DNA from: Locusta migratoria
Taxonomy: Eukaryota > Arthropoda > Insecta > Orthoptera > Acrididae
Assembly (NCBI GenBank): GCA_026315105.1
Contig: CM048746.1
Location: forward strand, 140,846,730-140,910,729
Length of the DNA stretch: 64,000 nucleotides
Direction: 5' to 3'
Below are positions 31,971 to 42,886 of this stretch, in pieces. The stretch's first letter is position 1. Each line of letters starts with the position of its first letter. The position numbers were made by a program, and so were the translations under genes. A model generated the notes under the pieces. That model was not told where the DNA came from, ran no database searches, and saw only the letters and a list, made by a program, of their open reading frames with translations.

Positions 31971-32169
31971 AAAAAAATGTGCCAATGTTTGTAAATCTTA
32001 TGGGACTTAACTACGGGGTCATCAGTCCCTAAACTTACAAACTACTTATGAACTACTTACGAACTAGGACGGTACAAATATCCATGCCCGAGGGGGGATC
32101 GAAACCCCGACCGTAGTGGCCGTGCTGACCGTGACGGAGCGCCTCAGTCACCTCGGCCACCGCGGCCGG
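31971..32169 (-). mobile_element. SINE-A copy
   Basis: Reverse SINE-A. The flanking CACAGTACAATC (31959-31970) and CACAGTACCATC (32170-32181) form a 12-bp TSD with one mismatch. Confidence 0.8.
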
Positions 32170-32274
32170 CACAGTACCATCGTTCAAAGTTTAGTGATAA
32201 TGGAAAGAAATAAAATTAGCTCTTTCTCATGCTGCTTTCTCATTTCTAGCTTCTGCCACTGCATGGGATGCTGC

Positions 32275-33612
32275 GCCAAAATTAGAACAAATTATCGTGG
32301 GTTTAGGCCTCTTAGAGGCTGTCAGGACCAGATCTTTAGCTTACGGCAGGTAATGCAAAAGTGCTATGAGTGGAACAGGAAATTGTATCTATGTTTCATT
32401 GATCTGGAAAAGTCTTATGACCGTGTTCCTAGCAGGAAATTACTGTCAGTTCTTCAAGATTATGCTATACGAGGCAAACTTCTGCAGGCAATTAAAGGAG
32501 TTTACGTAGACTGTCAGGCAGCAGTTAGAGTAGATGGCAAATGAAGCTCATGGTTCAGGGTAGTTTCAGGGGTAAAACAAGGCTGTAACCTGTCACCACT
32601 GTTGTTCATACTATTCATGGATCATATGCTGAAAACAGTTGACTGGCAGGGCGGGATTAAAGTAGGTGAAAACAAAATAAGCAGTCTCGCATATGCGGAT
32701 GACTTAGTTGTAATGGCCAATTCGATTGAAAGTTTGCAAACTAATATTTCAGAGCTCGATCAGAGGTGCAAGGATTATGATATGAAGATCAGCATCTCCA
32801 AAACTAAAGTAACGTCTATGGGAAAGAGATTCTAACAGATTGAGTGCCAAATAGCAGGAACAAAGTCAGAACAGGTAGACAGTCTCAAGTACCTGGGATG
32901 TATTTTCTCAAAGGATGGCAACATAGCGAAAGAACTGGAATCCAGGTGCAGCAAAGCTAATGCAGTGAGTGCTCAGCTAAGATCTACTCTCTTCTGCAAG
33001 AAGGAAGTAAGTACCAAGACTAAGTTAGCAGTGCACCGTTCTATCTTTCGACCAACTTTGTTGTATGGGAGTGAAAGTTGGGTGGATACAGGTTACCTTA
33101 TGAATAAGGTAGAGGTTACAGATATGAAAGTAGCAAGAATGATTGCAGGTACCAATAGATGGGAACAATGGCAGGAGGGTGTCCATAACGAGGAAATCAA
33201 AGAAAAGCTGGGAATGAACACCATAGATGAAGCAGTTAGAGCGAACAGACTGAGATGGTGGGGTCATGTTACACGCATGGGCGAAGCAAGGTTACCTAAG
33301 AGACTCATGAGCTCGTCAAATGTTCAAATGTTTGTTAAGCTTAAGGGACTTAACTACGGGGTCATCAGTCACTAAACTTACAAACTACTTATGAACTACC
33401 TACAACTAAGGACGGCACAAATATCCATGCCCGAGGGGAGATTCGAACCCTCGACCGTAGTGGCCGTGCAGACCGTGACTGAAGCGCCTCAGTCCCCTCG
33501 GCCACCGCGGCCGGCCATGAGCTCGTCAGTGGAGGGTAGAGGAGTAGAGGTAGACCAAGAAAAAAGTACTTAGATTCGGTGCAGAATGATTTGGAATGAT
33601 GATTTAACCTAC
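32275..33612 (+). pseudogene. Second LINE type: RT with two nonsense codons
   Basis: A continuous reading frame encodes reverse transcriptase blocks distinct from the RTE copies: LCFIDLEKSYDRVPSRK near 32390, VKQGCNLSPLLFILFMDHML near 32570-32630, and AYADDLVV near 32690, the catalytic YADD. LKYLGCIFSKDGN and HVTRMGEARLPKR follow downstream. Only two in-frame stops (32542-32544 and 32833-32835) break it before the SINE-A at 33319 splits the 3' end. Endonuclease is missing. The clade is not assigned; it is a non-LTR element of RTE/jockey-like organisation. It is non-functional. Confidence 0.8.
33319..33515 (-). mobile_element. SINE-A copy inside the second LINE
   Basis: Reverse SINE-A. The perfect 13-bp TSD CATGAGCTCGTCA at 33306-33318 and 33516-33528 interrupts the coding sequence after LPKRLMSS. 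Confidence 0.95.
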
Positions 33613-33614
33613 GT

Positions 33615-34584
33615 GTCATAACACGTAACTCATTAAGGTTTCATGAACAAATGTAATGGACTTAGTGTGGTGCCTGAAACAGTAATCGGCAATTGTAAAG
33701 TGCAACGGGAGCCATTGCTGTGCACAATGGGTGTCAAGAGCCCATCACTCATCTGCTATCAGTAGGTGTCGCCTGTTGACGGACAACATAGCACTATATT
33801 TTATCTGTCGTGCGCAAACCGACTATCGCTGCAGTTAGATGAGCCTTGATAGCAAGTAACAATTCTCAGTAAACGCACGCATTAAGACTTCTCTGTTACA
33901 AGGAAAAAGCGAAATTCTTTGATATTCTTGCGCAACAGTTGAACTTTGAGTCAAGACACAGTATTATCACAACCAGCACAGACGACTATTTTTCCAATTT
34001 TCGCGGAGAAAGATGTTTTTCATTAAGGCACATACTTATAGACTGAAAGGTGATCGAGAAAAGTGGGCATTCAACTACTGCCCAAAATCCTTAATTGAGA
34101 AAAATGTGGCATACACTTGCAAGCAAAATAAATAAATTAATTAATTAATTAAAATAAATATAAAACGACAGAAACTGCAAATTTTAGTCTAGATTATCTC
34201 TATCCTAAATGTAACTTTTCTGCACACATCATGATAGGCGTAAATGATTTTCTGGTGTTTGACTAGGTACATATTGTTAAGATGATGATGTAATTTTACT
34301 TTTCGTTTGGATTTTTTTACTCTCCTACTACTGAAGGCATATATTGTTGTTAGCCTTAGCTTTAGACTTCTTCCAACAATTTCCAATGTCTTTAGCGTGA
34401 ATGTGAGTAAAATAATTATTGTTGTGTCCCATTTCGGAAGTGAAGCTACTCAATCGTTTTAAACATATCGTTTAATAGTCACATTACCTGGATATGGAAA
34501 TAATGTGCGCCATACCAATGTTCGAATTTCAAACTTCGGTATTCCGCAGCAATCAGTCGTCGTTCAGATTTTCCGTGTTTGTTA
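33615..34584. other. No recognisable feature
   Basis: AT-rich with a short AATT-repeat run near 34130. No frame or paired repeat identified. Confidence 0.35.
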
Positions 34585-34595
34585 CCTCAAATCTA

Positions 34596-34794
34596 AAAAT
34601 GTTCAAATGTTTGTTAAGCTTATGGGACTTAACTACGGGGTCATCAGTCCCTAAACTTACAAACTACTTATGAACTACTTACATACTAGGACGGCACAAA
34701 TATCCATGCCCGAGGGGGGATTCGAACCCCCGACCGTAGTGGTCGTGCTGACCGTGACTGGAGCGCCTCAGTCACCTCGGCCACCGCGGCCGGC
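34596..34794 (-). mobile_element. SINE-A copy
   Basis: Reverse SINE-A with the perfect 11-bp TSD CCTCAAATCTA at 34585-34595 and 34795-34805. Confidence 0.95.
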
Positions 34795-34983
34795 CCTCAA
34801 ATCTAGATTTCGGCTAGTAACTCGCCATTTTCAATGAAGAAATCACTTCAAAAGGCAATGTCCATTGTGTGAAACGATATATTAATATCTTAGTTTGAAA
34901 TGGTTGCATTTATATTGGCTAGTTCTAATATGTAAAAATAAATTCTTCGTTTGTGTGGCCATAATGTCCGTAGTTGCTTTCAT

Positions 34984-35579
34984 AATTATGAATAGCAGTG
35001 TTTGTCCGTCTTTGCAACTACAATAAAAATGCGATTTTTTCTCGCCAGACGAGTTTCGTTTTAATGACAGTAAAACACCTTGGTCTCTAATAATAGAAAT
35101 CTACAGTTTGTTATGTTTTTAGATCGAAGACAGTTCGTTAACGGAACATGAAAAGTAGGCCTAATGTTTTCTTACTTACGGGAATTTTTGTTTTTCGCTT
35201 CACATCATGGAATGCAGGTCTGTTTGATACAGTACCGCCGGTTCTTCATGCTGTGTCGTTATTTCCATTACTTCCACTGTCACTTTAATGAAAAATTACG
35301 ACACAGCATGAATAACCGGCGGTACTGCATGAAGCAGACCTCCAAGCCATGATGTGAAGCGAAAACAAGACAAAATATCCGTAAGTAACAAAACATTAGG
35401 CCTACTTTTCATGTTCAGTTAACGAACTGTTTTCGATCCAAAAACAAAACAAACTGTAGATTTCTATTATTAGAGACCACTGAAGATGTTTTACTGTCAT
35501 TAAAACGAAACACATCTGGTGAGAAAAATCGCATTTTTATTGTAGTTCCAAAGACGGACAAACACTGCTATTCATAATT
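34984..35579. repeat. FB-5: 596-bp palindrome with hammerhead-like motif
   Basis: Two arms of about 278 bp (34984-35260 and 35298-35579) are inverted copies with roughly 10% mismatch and a 37-bp loop. The right arm contains CTGAAGA (35480-35486), a 6-bp hairpin GTTTTA/TAAAAC and GAAAC (35507-35511). The left arm has the hairpin and GAAAC but CCAAGGT instead of CTGAAGA. No protein is encoded. A transcript would form a very long hairpin. Confidence 0.85.
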
Positions 35580-35725
35580 GTAAAAATAAAGATTGGAAAT
35601 CTCAATGTCGACTAAGTGCAGCAGACTATCCATTGTTGATAGAATGGACTGAATGGTAAGCTAAACGCAAAGTAGGACCTTAAGCAGAATAGCGCATTCT
35701 GGGACCACTTTAGGTGCTATGAGCC

Positions 35726-36480
35726 TATTCGTAAAGAAAGGAAAAGGGGATATCGATGCAGAGACGTGGGAGGGGTAGAGAATAAGTTCGGAATAAGAGG
35801 TGTCCACAGAGTGGGTCGAAGTTGGACAGATATAGGTGGAGGAATTGGACAAAGGAAGGGGACGAGTAGATGGAAAAATAGAGTGGAGGCAAAGGAGAGG
35901 GTGTCATCAAATTCCCAAATATATTAGGAGTTGCGAAACATTGCCAGGTTCACAAGTAAAAATGCAATTGCGAAGGACTTCGGGTCAGTCAGTTGGCATA
36001 AAACAGTATCATATTGTAAAAAATGCTTTTCTGAACAAGCCAACGTTTTGACCGCGCTTATATGGCGGATTTTTTTTTTCTTTTTTTTTCTTCTTCTTCA
36101 TTATAAGATTTTTTACGAAATTGCGTGATAGAATACCCATAAACGTTTGTCAGCTAACTATAGGGCGGGCAAAACAATGAACTCAATGGAATATCGTACA
36201 TCTTGTTTCGCAAGTTGCCATCACTGCATTCGTGGCTAAACTGTACAGTTGACGTGGCAGATCTTGGAGGTTACCTTGCAACCAGTTGTACTCTTCGTTC
36301 TGTGGTTGTGATTGGAAATATGTGTTAATTGTAAGACTGCTAGGGACAGCAACTAGGAACTTACTCCCTACCACATGGCTTACAGGAAACATGGATCTAC
36401 TAGTAGACACAAACTCCTAACGGCGACGTGCACTGTTTGCACGCTTATAGATCGCATCATCGCATCATCATACAAAAAGA
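35726..36480. repeat. Left copy of a 0.73-kb inverted repeat
   Basis: Aligns in reverse with 41075-42025 (less the SINE-A inserted there) over its whole length. Shared blocks include GGAAAAATAGAGTGGAG, TTCACAAGTAAAAATGC, AGAATACCCATAAACG and CAACCAGTTGTACTCTTCGT in matching order. Copies are about 85-90% alike by eye. It contains purine-rich strand asymmetry and no convincing ORF. Confidence 0.8.
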
Positions 36481-36489
36481 AATAGACCA

Positions 36490-37449
36490 TTCTTCTTGCG
36501 CTCCGTATACGTGACTGGAGTCTTACAGTTTCGTCTCCAACACATCCAACTGTGCAGACCTCTTCACTTGGTCATAAAATCTTTATTTGACCAGGTACCA
36601 TTTCGAAACTCCCAACTTCATCGGAACCTTAGTTTAAATCAGAATAATACCCCCAGCACGGCACCGGCCGTTGCGAGAGCAGTCCACCTCCACCCAATTG
36701 GCCCCAGTCGTTGACACCAATGCTGATGCCCCGCTATTTATGGACGAAGAGCTCCCTGGACACAGCTGTCAACAGGCGATATGGAAACAAATGTGTACCC
36801 GTCCGGTGATTATTTTCTCTCTTTACACAGTGTGCGTGTGGGGAAATTTCCCGAATTGAAATTAAATGTCAAGAATATCTAAAGGGGATACTTGTAAACG
36901 TGAGCAGAAATATCAGTTCAAACAATGCTCGATTCAGTAACGTTAAAATTCAAATAATCAAAATCGGCGATGCAGAGGTGGAGGAACTGTGAACGATTAA
37001 AATGATAGATCGGTAGCCAGTTAGGAGAAGGGCGAGTTAAAACGTGATTATCCCGTCCATTAATCACCGGCAACCGGCACCGAAAACTCATTAGCAGTGC
37101 TCAGCGGCCAATACAAAAGTCGAGGGTCACGCTTGGTGGAGGGCAGTCGAGTAGAAACTGTGGCAGGAAGAACTAAAGAAAGAGCCACGATAGTGCACTT
37201 GTTTTCGCGATCTACGTTTCAGGAAAGAGAAATCGTAAAAAACAGCGATTAGTCACATTACTGGCGGTTATTGGGTAATGAAGAGAATTTCATTGTTTTA
37301 TTAAGAAGGGAGTCGCACAATGTCGGAGTAGAGAATTAAAGGTAAATGCTTTTTAACACTTATTTTTGTGAGTAAGCTTATATCGAATTAGTCTTGATCC
37401 ATACGTATGCAAACAAAATTACACAATATAAAGTTTATTTTATTGATGC
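36490..37449. other. No recognisable feature
   Basis: A 72-codon frame at 36496 has no domain. No repeat ends seen. Confidence 0.3.
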
Positions 37450-37604
37450 ACTGTATTATCAAAAGTATCCGGACACCCAGAAAAACTTAGGTGTTTCGTA
37501 TTAGGTGCAATGTGCTGCCACATACTGTTTGGTATTTTAATGTCAGCGATATCCGTAGTCATTAGACATTGTGAGAGAGCAAGATGGGGCGCTCCACGGA
37601 ACAA

Positions 37605-37811
37605 AATCAAATTCAAATGTTTGTAATCTTATGGGACCAAACTACGTTCGTCATCAGGCCTTAGTCTTACAAACTACTTAAACTAAGTTAAATTAACCTA
37701 AGGACAGCACACACATCCATGCCCGAGGGAGGATTCGAACCTCCGACGCGGGAGGCCGCGCGGTCCGTAACGTGGCGCTCCAGAGCACTCAGCTACTCCC
37801 GCGCGGTTCTG
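37605..37811 (-). mobile_element. SINE-A/B intermediate copy inside the Tc1 relic
   Basis: Reverse copy with tail CAAATGTTTGTAATC, B-box complement GGATTCGAACCTCC and a head ending CTCCCGCGCGG. Its sequence is intermediate between SINE-A and SINE-B. TSD CGGAACAA at 37597-37604 and 37812-37819. Confidence 0.8.
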
Positions 37812-38077
37812 CGGAACAACAGACTTCGAACTTGGTAAGGTGACTAGGTGTCACTTGTGTCAGAAGTCTGTACACGAGATTTCCACAACCCTGAACACCT
37901 GTAGGTCCACTGTTTCTGGTGTGATAGTGAAGTGAAAACGTGAATGGAGACGTACAGCACGATAGCGTACAGGCCGACCTCGTCTATTGACTGACAGAGA
38001 CCGCCGATGTATGAAGAGGGTCGTACAGTGTAATAGGCAGGTATCTGTAGATACCAGGAATTACAAACTGCAGCAGG

Positions 38078-38276
38078 GCCGGCCGCGGTGGCCGAGGGGA
38101 TTAAGGCGCTCCAGTCACGGTCTCCACGGCCACTACGGTCGGGGGTTCGAATCCCCCCTCGGGCATGGATATTTGTGCCGTCCTAGTTCGTAAGTAGTTC
38201 ATAAGTAGTTTGTAAGTTTAGGGACTGATGACCCCGTAGTTAAGTCCCATAAGATTTACAAACATTTGAACATTTG
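38078..38276 (+). mobile_element. SINE-A copy inside the Tc1 relic
   Basis: Forward, well-preserved SINE-A: head CCGGCCGCGGTGGCCGAGGG, B box GGGGGTTCGAATCCCCC. The perfect 13-bp TSD AAACTGCAGCAGG at 38065-38077 and 38277-38289 is a good reference for the family boundaries. Confidence 0.95.
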
Positions 38277-38511
38277 AAACTGCAGCAGGACCACTCCAAG
38301 TACTATGACAGGGGGGAGAATAGAAAACTTGGATTTCATGGTCGAGCGGATGCCCATAATCCACATATCACGCACGTAATGCCAAACGACGCCTTGCTTG
38401 GTGTAAAGAGCTTGAACATTGGAAGATTGAACAGTGGAAAAATGTTGCATGGAGTGACGAATCACGGTACAGTCACTGTTTTCAGTTACACAATTTAAAA
38501 CAGTGTATCCT

Positions 38512-38990
38512 GACATATTTCACGCCAATTGGAGATCATTATTTGCTGTACATATTTGCAGTCTATCGCGTAATGAATGTCTTGGATGACGCAGTACATC
38601 TGGTGTAATATTGCCACAGGTTACCTAAGAACGATATTTGTAAGCACATCACGGTACAGTTCTCCTATGAAGTACCACACACAAAGAAGTATAAAGGCTT
38701 AAGATCAGGAGAACGGGCTGGCCAATTTATGCATCTGCCACGTCATATGAAACGCCCGTCAAACATTCTGTGAAGTGTCAGCCTTCTGTTAATTGCAGTA
38801 TGTGCAGGAGCACCATCAGGTTGACACCACATACGTCTAGGCGTTTCCAACGGAACATTTTCTAGCAAAGTTTTCAGGTCATTTTGTAGAAACTCTATGT
38901 ATTTTGTAACTGTTCAGGCGCCTTCAATGAAGTGAGGACTAATGAGATGGTCACAAATTATGCCTTTTAAGAGTTAGAATAAACCATTTT
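38512..38990 (-). pseudogene. Tc1/mariner-superfamily transposase relic
   Basis: On the minus strand a frame with a few stops encodes CQPDGAPAHTAINR (about 38830-38790), then NWPARSPDLKPLYFFVCG (about 38725-38680) and TPDVLRH...RLQICTANND (about 38610-38540). The DGAPxH and WPxRSPDL blocks carry the second and third catalytic acidic residues of a DDE transposase widespread in insects. It is a different family from the adjoining plus-strand Tc1 relic. The N-terminus is not visible. Confidence 0.7.
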
Positions 38991-39423
38991 CACAGTTATT
39001 ACAATACTGTAAACATTGTACTTTCGACCTGCTTAAACTCATTTAGCTTCTCACTTAACTACTGTGGTAGTTGTGTTCTTACTTGTACTGTATAGTACAC
39101 AATCACAGACGTCAGGTAACACAGTGTACTACAGTTATTCTGAGTACGGAAACTAATTCAGAATAACAATAACATCAAGCGCTACAAGCAACATTGAGAC
39201 AACTAGAACAAACCAAAACATTGGATTACAGCCAAACTCGTAAACATTGTAGTCCTCGTAAACATACGCCTACAGATGCTGATCGCTGATCATGGATCTT
39301 GTTTGTTACAATAAGCTACTGAACGTCTGACGTTTCAAGCGTCAACTTTAGACTACAATAACTCTGGATGTAATTAACATGTTACAATGTAACAAACGGC
39401 TTTGATTAAGGACATTTTTCCTG
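38991..39423. other. No recognisable feature
   Basis: AT-rich; no frame or repeat end identified. Confidence 0.3.
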
Positions 39424-39706
39424 AATGAAACTTTCACTCTGCAGCGGAGTGTGCGCTGATGTGAAACTTCCTGGCAGATTAAAATTGTGTACCGGAACCG
39501 GGACTCGAACCTGAGACCTTTGCTTTTCGCGGGCAAGCGCACTACCGACTGTGCTATCCCGTCATGTCTCACGATGCCGCCTCAAAACTTTACTTCCGCC
39601 AGTACTTCGCCTCCTACTTTCCAAACTTCACAGAAGCTCTCCTGCGACCCATGCAAGATTAGCACTCCTGGAAGAAAGGATATGGTGGAGACATGGCTTA
39701 GCCACT
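39424..39706 (-). mobile_element. SINE-C, one unit
   Basis: One nearly complete 283-bp copy of the 302-bp unit in reverse orientation, from GAATGAAACTTTCACTCTGC to the GGTGGAGACATGGCTTAGCC block. The tRNA-like core has A- and B-box sequences on the minus strand. Confidence 0.8.
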
Positions 39707-39828
39707 GTTTCTGTTTTCAATTGTGCTAAAAATAGATTTGTGTTAATGGATTGTATTAAACAATTACACCAGCCCCTCTCCTAATTTCCGGTCTGTGGAA
39801 TTAGTTTTTCACTATTTGTTGTGGTTTA

Positions 39829-39830
<2 letters not shown>

Positions 39831-39871
<41 letters not shown>
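39831..39871. repeat. (AT)n microsatellite
   Basis: About 20 AT dinucleotides. Confidence 0.95.
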
Positions 39872-39874
<3 letters not shown>

Positions 39875-41074
39875 GTGACGGTGGCACATGCTCATCGATG
39901 GCTCGAAGCAGCTAACGGCTCCGATTTTCTTTCCATCACGTATTTTTTTTTTTTTTTTCTTTCTTTCTTTTGCACTAACTCACGAAGGATATTCCAGAGT
40001 GAAATTACTGGTACGAATTTTTCTTTCATACTAGATATAAAATTCACTGAACCGCGTCTGCAAGTTTTAGTAAGCCACCAGGCTGTTGTGGTGTACAATT
40101 ACGCGTAGCTTTTCACCACATTAAGGCTAGTTTCCTAACGACGTAGCGGTACCTTTTCCTTGGCATAGTCATCGTCGACGCCTCAACGCATTTCGCCGCA
40201 ACACAGGCCCACGTGTGGCCACAATGACGTCACGATGAGACAGCAGCGTTCGCGCCAGCTGCTACGACCGGTTCACTCACCTGCGGCTATGCGGGGACGG
40301 ACGAGACCAGGCAAGCTTCTGCTATGAAGACCTACTCATGCAGTCTCACAGACTGTTTTTTACCAATTCCGCCATGAAGAGAGTTTACCTCGCGCACCGC
40401 TTCTGTAGTCTCGTTTTACTTCCTGTACGGTTCACTCAAAGCGGCTCGGTCGAGCGTGAGAATACGTGACCTTGTGAACATTAGCGACGAAAGAATAGGC
40501 AGTTGTTACCACTGTTACCGGCCGCAGCAATAGTAAACACGGCCTTATCTTTACCGATGCCCGTTTCGCATTGTGGTGAACCATGGGGAGTAACACATTA
40601 CAATGGTACGTCAAATGACTTATGTAATGGTAAATTACACTTCACAGTGACTCGGATAAAGAATACTATATTTCAGCACAGACTTCGTCGCCAAATATTT
40701 AAAGTAAGGTAGGAACGTTGTGCCAACTGTTAGCTCCTCGAAAACTGAAATTCGGTCCTTTCTTGCGGAGCCATTTGAGAAACGTAATGTGGATGACGTA
40801 ATCGCGGCCCGAGACGCTACAGGGCTCAGTGTAACACGGAAACGGACAGCGCAGAGAAAAGGGGAATGCAGCCTTACGCAGATGTTCAGCGCAAATAATT
40901 GAAATTACCAGAAAGCATTTTTGATAAAGAATTAAAAAACTTCCATCAGGAAGCTGTTGGACAAGATCGCAACTTCCAAGATGCTTCATTTGCAGATTAC
41001 TAGTTTCGATTAATCGTAGTCATAATCTCCAAATACATTTATATACCCAGAATACAAAGTGTCTATCCTTGTGA
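39872..41074. other. No recognisable feature
   Basis: A short T-run near 39945-39960. Frames under 100 codons without domains. Confidence 0.3.
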
Positions 41075-42025
41075 TAAAAATTTGTATGATAATGGGATCT
41101 ACAAGCGTGCAAACAGTGCACGTCGTCGTTAGGAGTTTATGTCTACTGGTAGATCCATGTTTCCTGTAAGCCATGTAGTAGCTAGTAAGTTCCTAGATGC
41201 TGTCCCTAGCAGTCTTGTAATTCACACATTTTTTCCAATCACAACCACAGAACGAAGAGTACAACTGGTTGCAAGGTAACCTCCAAGATCTGCCACGTCA
41301 ACTGTGCAGTGTAGCCACGAATGCAGTGGTGGCAACTTGCGAAACAAGATTTACGATATTCCATGAAGTTCATTGTTTTGCCCGCCCTGTAGTTAGCTGA
41401 CAACTGTTTTATGGGTATTCTATCACGTCGTTTCGTAAAAATGTTTTTAATGAAGAAACAAAAATTTCGGCCATGTCAGCGCGGTCAAAACGTGGGTTGT
41501 TCAGAAAAAGCATTTTTACAGTATGATGCTGTTTTATGTCAAATGACTGGCCGCGAAGTCCTTCGTAATTACATTTTTACTTGTGAACCTGGCAATGTTT
41601 TTAACAACTAATATGTATGGGAATTTGATGACACCCTCTCCTTCTCCCCTCTCCACTCTATTTTTCCATCTACTCCTCCCCTTCCTTTGTTCATTTCCAA
41701 AAAAATTTTCAAATGTTTGTACAGCTTATGGGACTTAACTACGGGGTCATCAGTCCCTAAACTTACAAACTACTTATGAACTACTTACGAACTAGGACGG
41801 CACAAATATCCATGCCCGAGGGGGGATTCGAACCCCCGACCGTAGTGGCCGTGCAGACCGTGACTGAAGCGCCTCAGTCCCCTCGGCCACCGCGGCCGGC
41901 TTGTTCATTTCCTCCTCCACCTATATCTGTCCCACTTCGACCCACTCTCTACACACCTCTTATTCCAAACGCATTATCTCCCCCTCCCACGTCTCTGCGT
42001 CGATATCCCCCTTTCCTTTCTTTAC
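41075..42025. repeat. Right copy of the 0.73-kb inverted repeat
   Basis: Inverted partner of 35726-36480, interrupted by a SINE-A at 41699-41900. Net length without the SINE is close to the left copy. The 4.6 kb between the two copies hold a Tc1 relic, a second transposase relic, and SINE copies. Confidence 0.8.
41699..41900 (-). mobile_element. SINE-A copy inside the right inverted repeat
   Basis: Reverse SINE-A with the perfect 12-bp TSD TTGTTCATTTCC at 41687-41698 and 41901-41912. The left inverted-repeat copy lacks it, so it inserted after the two copies separated. Confidence 0.95.
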
Positions 42026-42299
42026 ATCCAGTTCATGGCACTGTCTATTTTCTCATACCCATCTCTTTGATCTTATATATTGCTATTGCAAACTGAACCA
42101 TGTTTGGAAATAGAAGTCACACGGGTACGTAAATATGCTAAATTTCATGATCTACTAAAACGATGATGAAATTATTTATCAGTTACATGCCGTCGAAATC
42201 TCTAACAAGGCTTCCACCGCCACAAAATATACGATGGGTTGCTTGTAGTGGCCATTTGAGCAGCAGCTGGATACTATCTATTTCCACTGTAGTAGTTAA

Positions 42300-42322
42300 A
42301 AAAAAAAAAAAAAAAAAAAAAA
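42300..42322. repeat. Poly-A run
   Basis: About 23 adenines. No upstream LINE or SINE body was recognised, so the origin is unclear. Confidence 0.8.
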
Positions 42323-42376
42323 CGCTTTTTGTTGCTAAAAATGAAGCGTTTCCAGTTTTCCAATTCACCCATACGC

Positions 42377-42405
42377 GTTTCGCCTTTTTTACAATGCATC
42401 ATCGA
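42377..42405 (-). other. Degenerate hammerhead-like motif
   Basis: The minus strand reads TCGATGA, a weakly paired hairpin, then GAAAC followed by GCG. The first box departs from CTGANGA, so it is probably a decayed relative. Confidence 0.3.
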
Positions 42406-42828
42406 CACCCACGTTTTCTTTAAAAAATACTGTATAATAATATACTATGGGTTTGCGTAGCATAAAAAATTCCCAATGAATAAAATACAAATGTGACAAA
42501 TTTGATGATGGTCTGCCAAATAAAAATGTCGTTTCTATCGTCAACTATGATAGTGCACATAAAAATCATAAATTTTGTAAATGGTTAGAATTTTCCGATT
42601 TTCCTTTGAAACGGTGCCAATATTGTTTTAACTTCTCAGGTTCAAAGCAAAAATAAATAAATAAACAAATAAAAATAAAATAAAAACATCACCACTCTCC
42701 ATAGTTTGAATCGTCAGTTATAGTGTTGAGTTCATTCAAAAACAGGTTTTCACGTTTTTATCGAATTTTTGGGAAGTTCCTCCAACAATTTTCTTTCGTA
42801 CAAACGTAGTACGGAGAATTACGAAAAC

Positions 42829-42849
42829 ACACACACACACACACACACA

Positions 42850-42884
<35 letters not shown>
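42829..42884. repeat. (AC)n microsatellite
   Basis: About 28 AC units with one TC interruption. Confidence 0.95.

Positions 42885-42886
<2 letters not shown>

Larger units (their letters stand above)
37450..38507 (+). pseudogene. Tc1-like DNA transposon relic
   Basis: Begins with a Tc1-type terminal motif (ATCAAAAGTATCCGGACACC) and continues with decayed coding sequence. It ends with a block encoding WKNVAWSDESRY (near 38430), the conserved WSDE segment of Tc1 transposases that holds the first catalytic Asp. Stops and frameshifts are frequent. Two SINEs (37605-37811 and 38078-38276) are inserted in it. It stops abruptly at about 38507 against an antisense transposase fragment. Confidence 0.7.
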
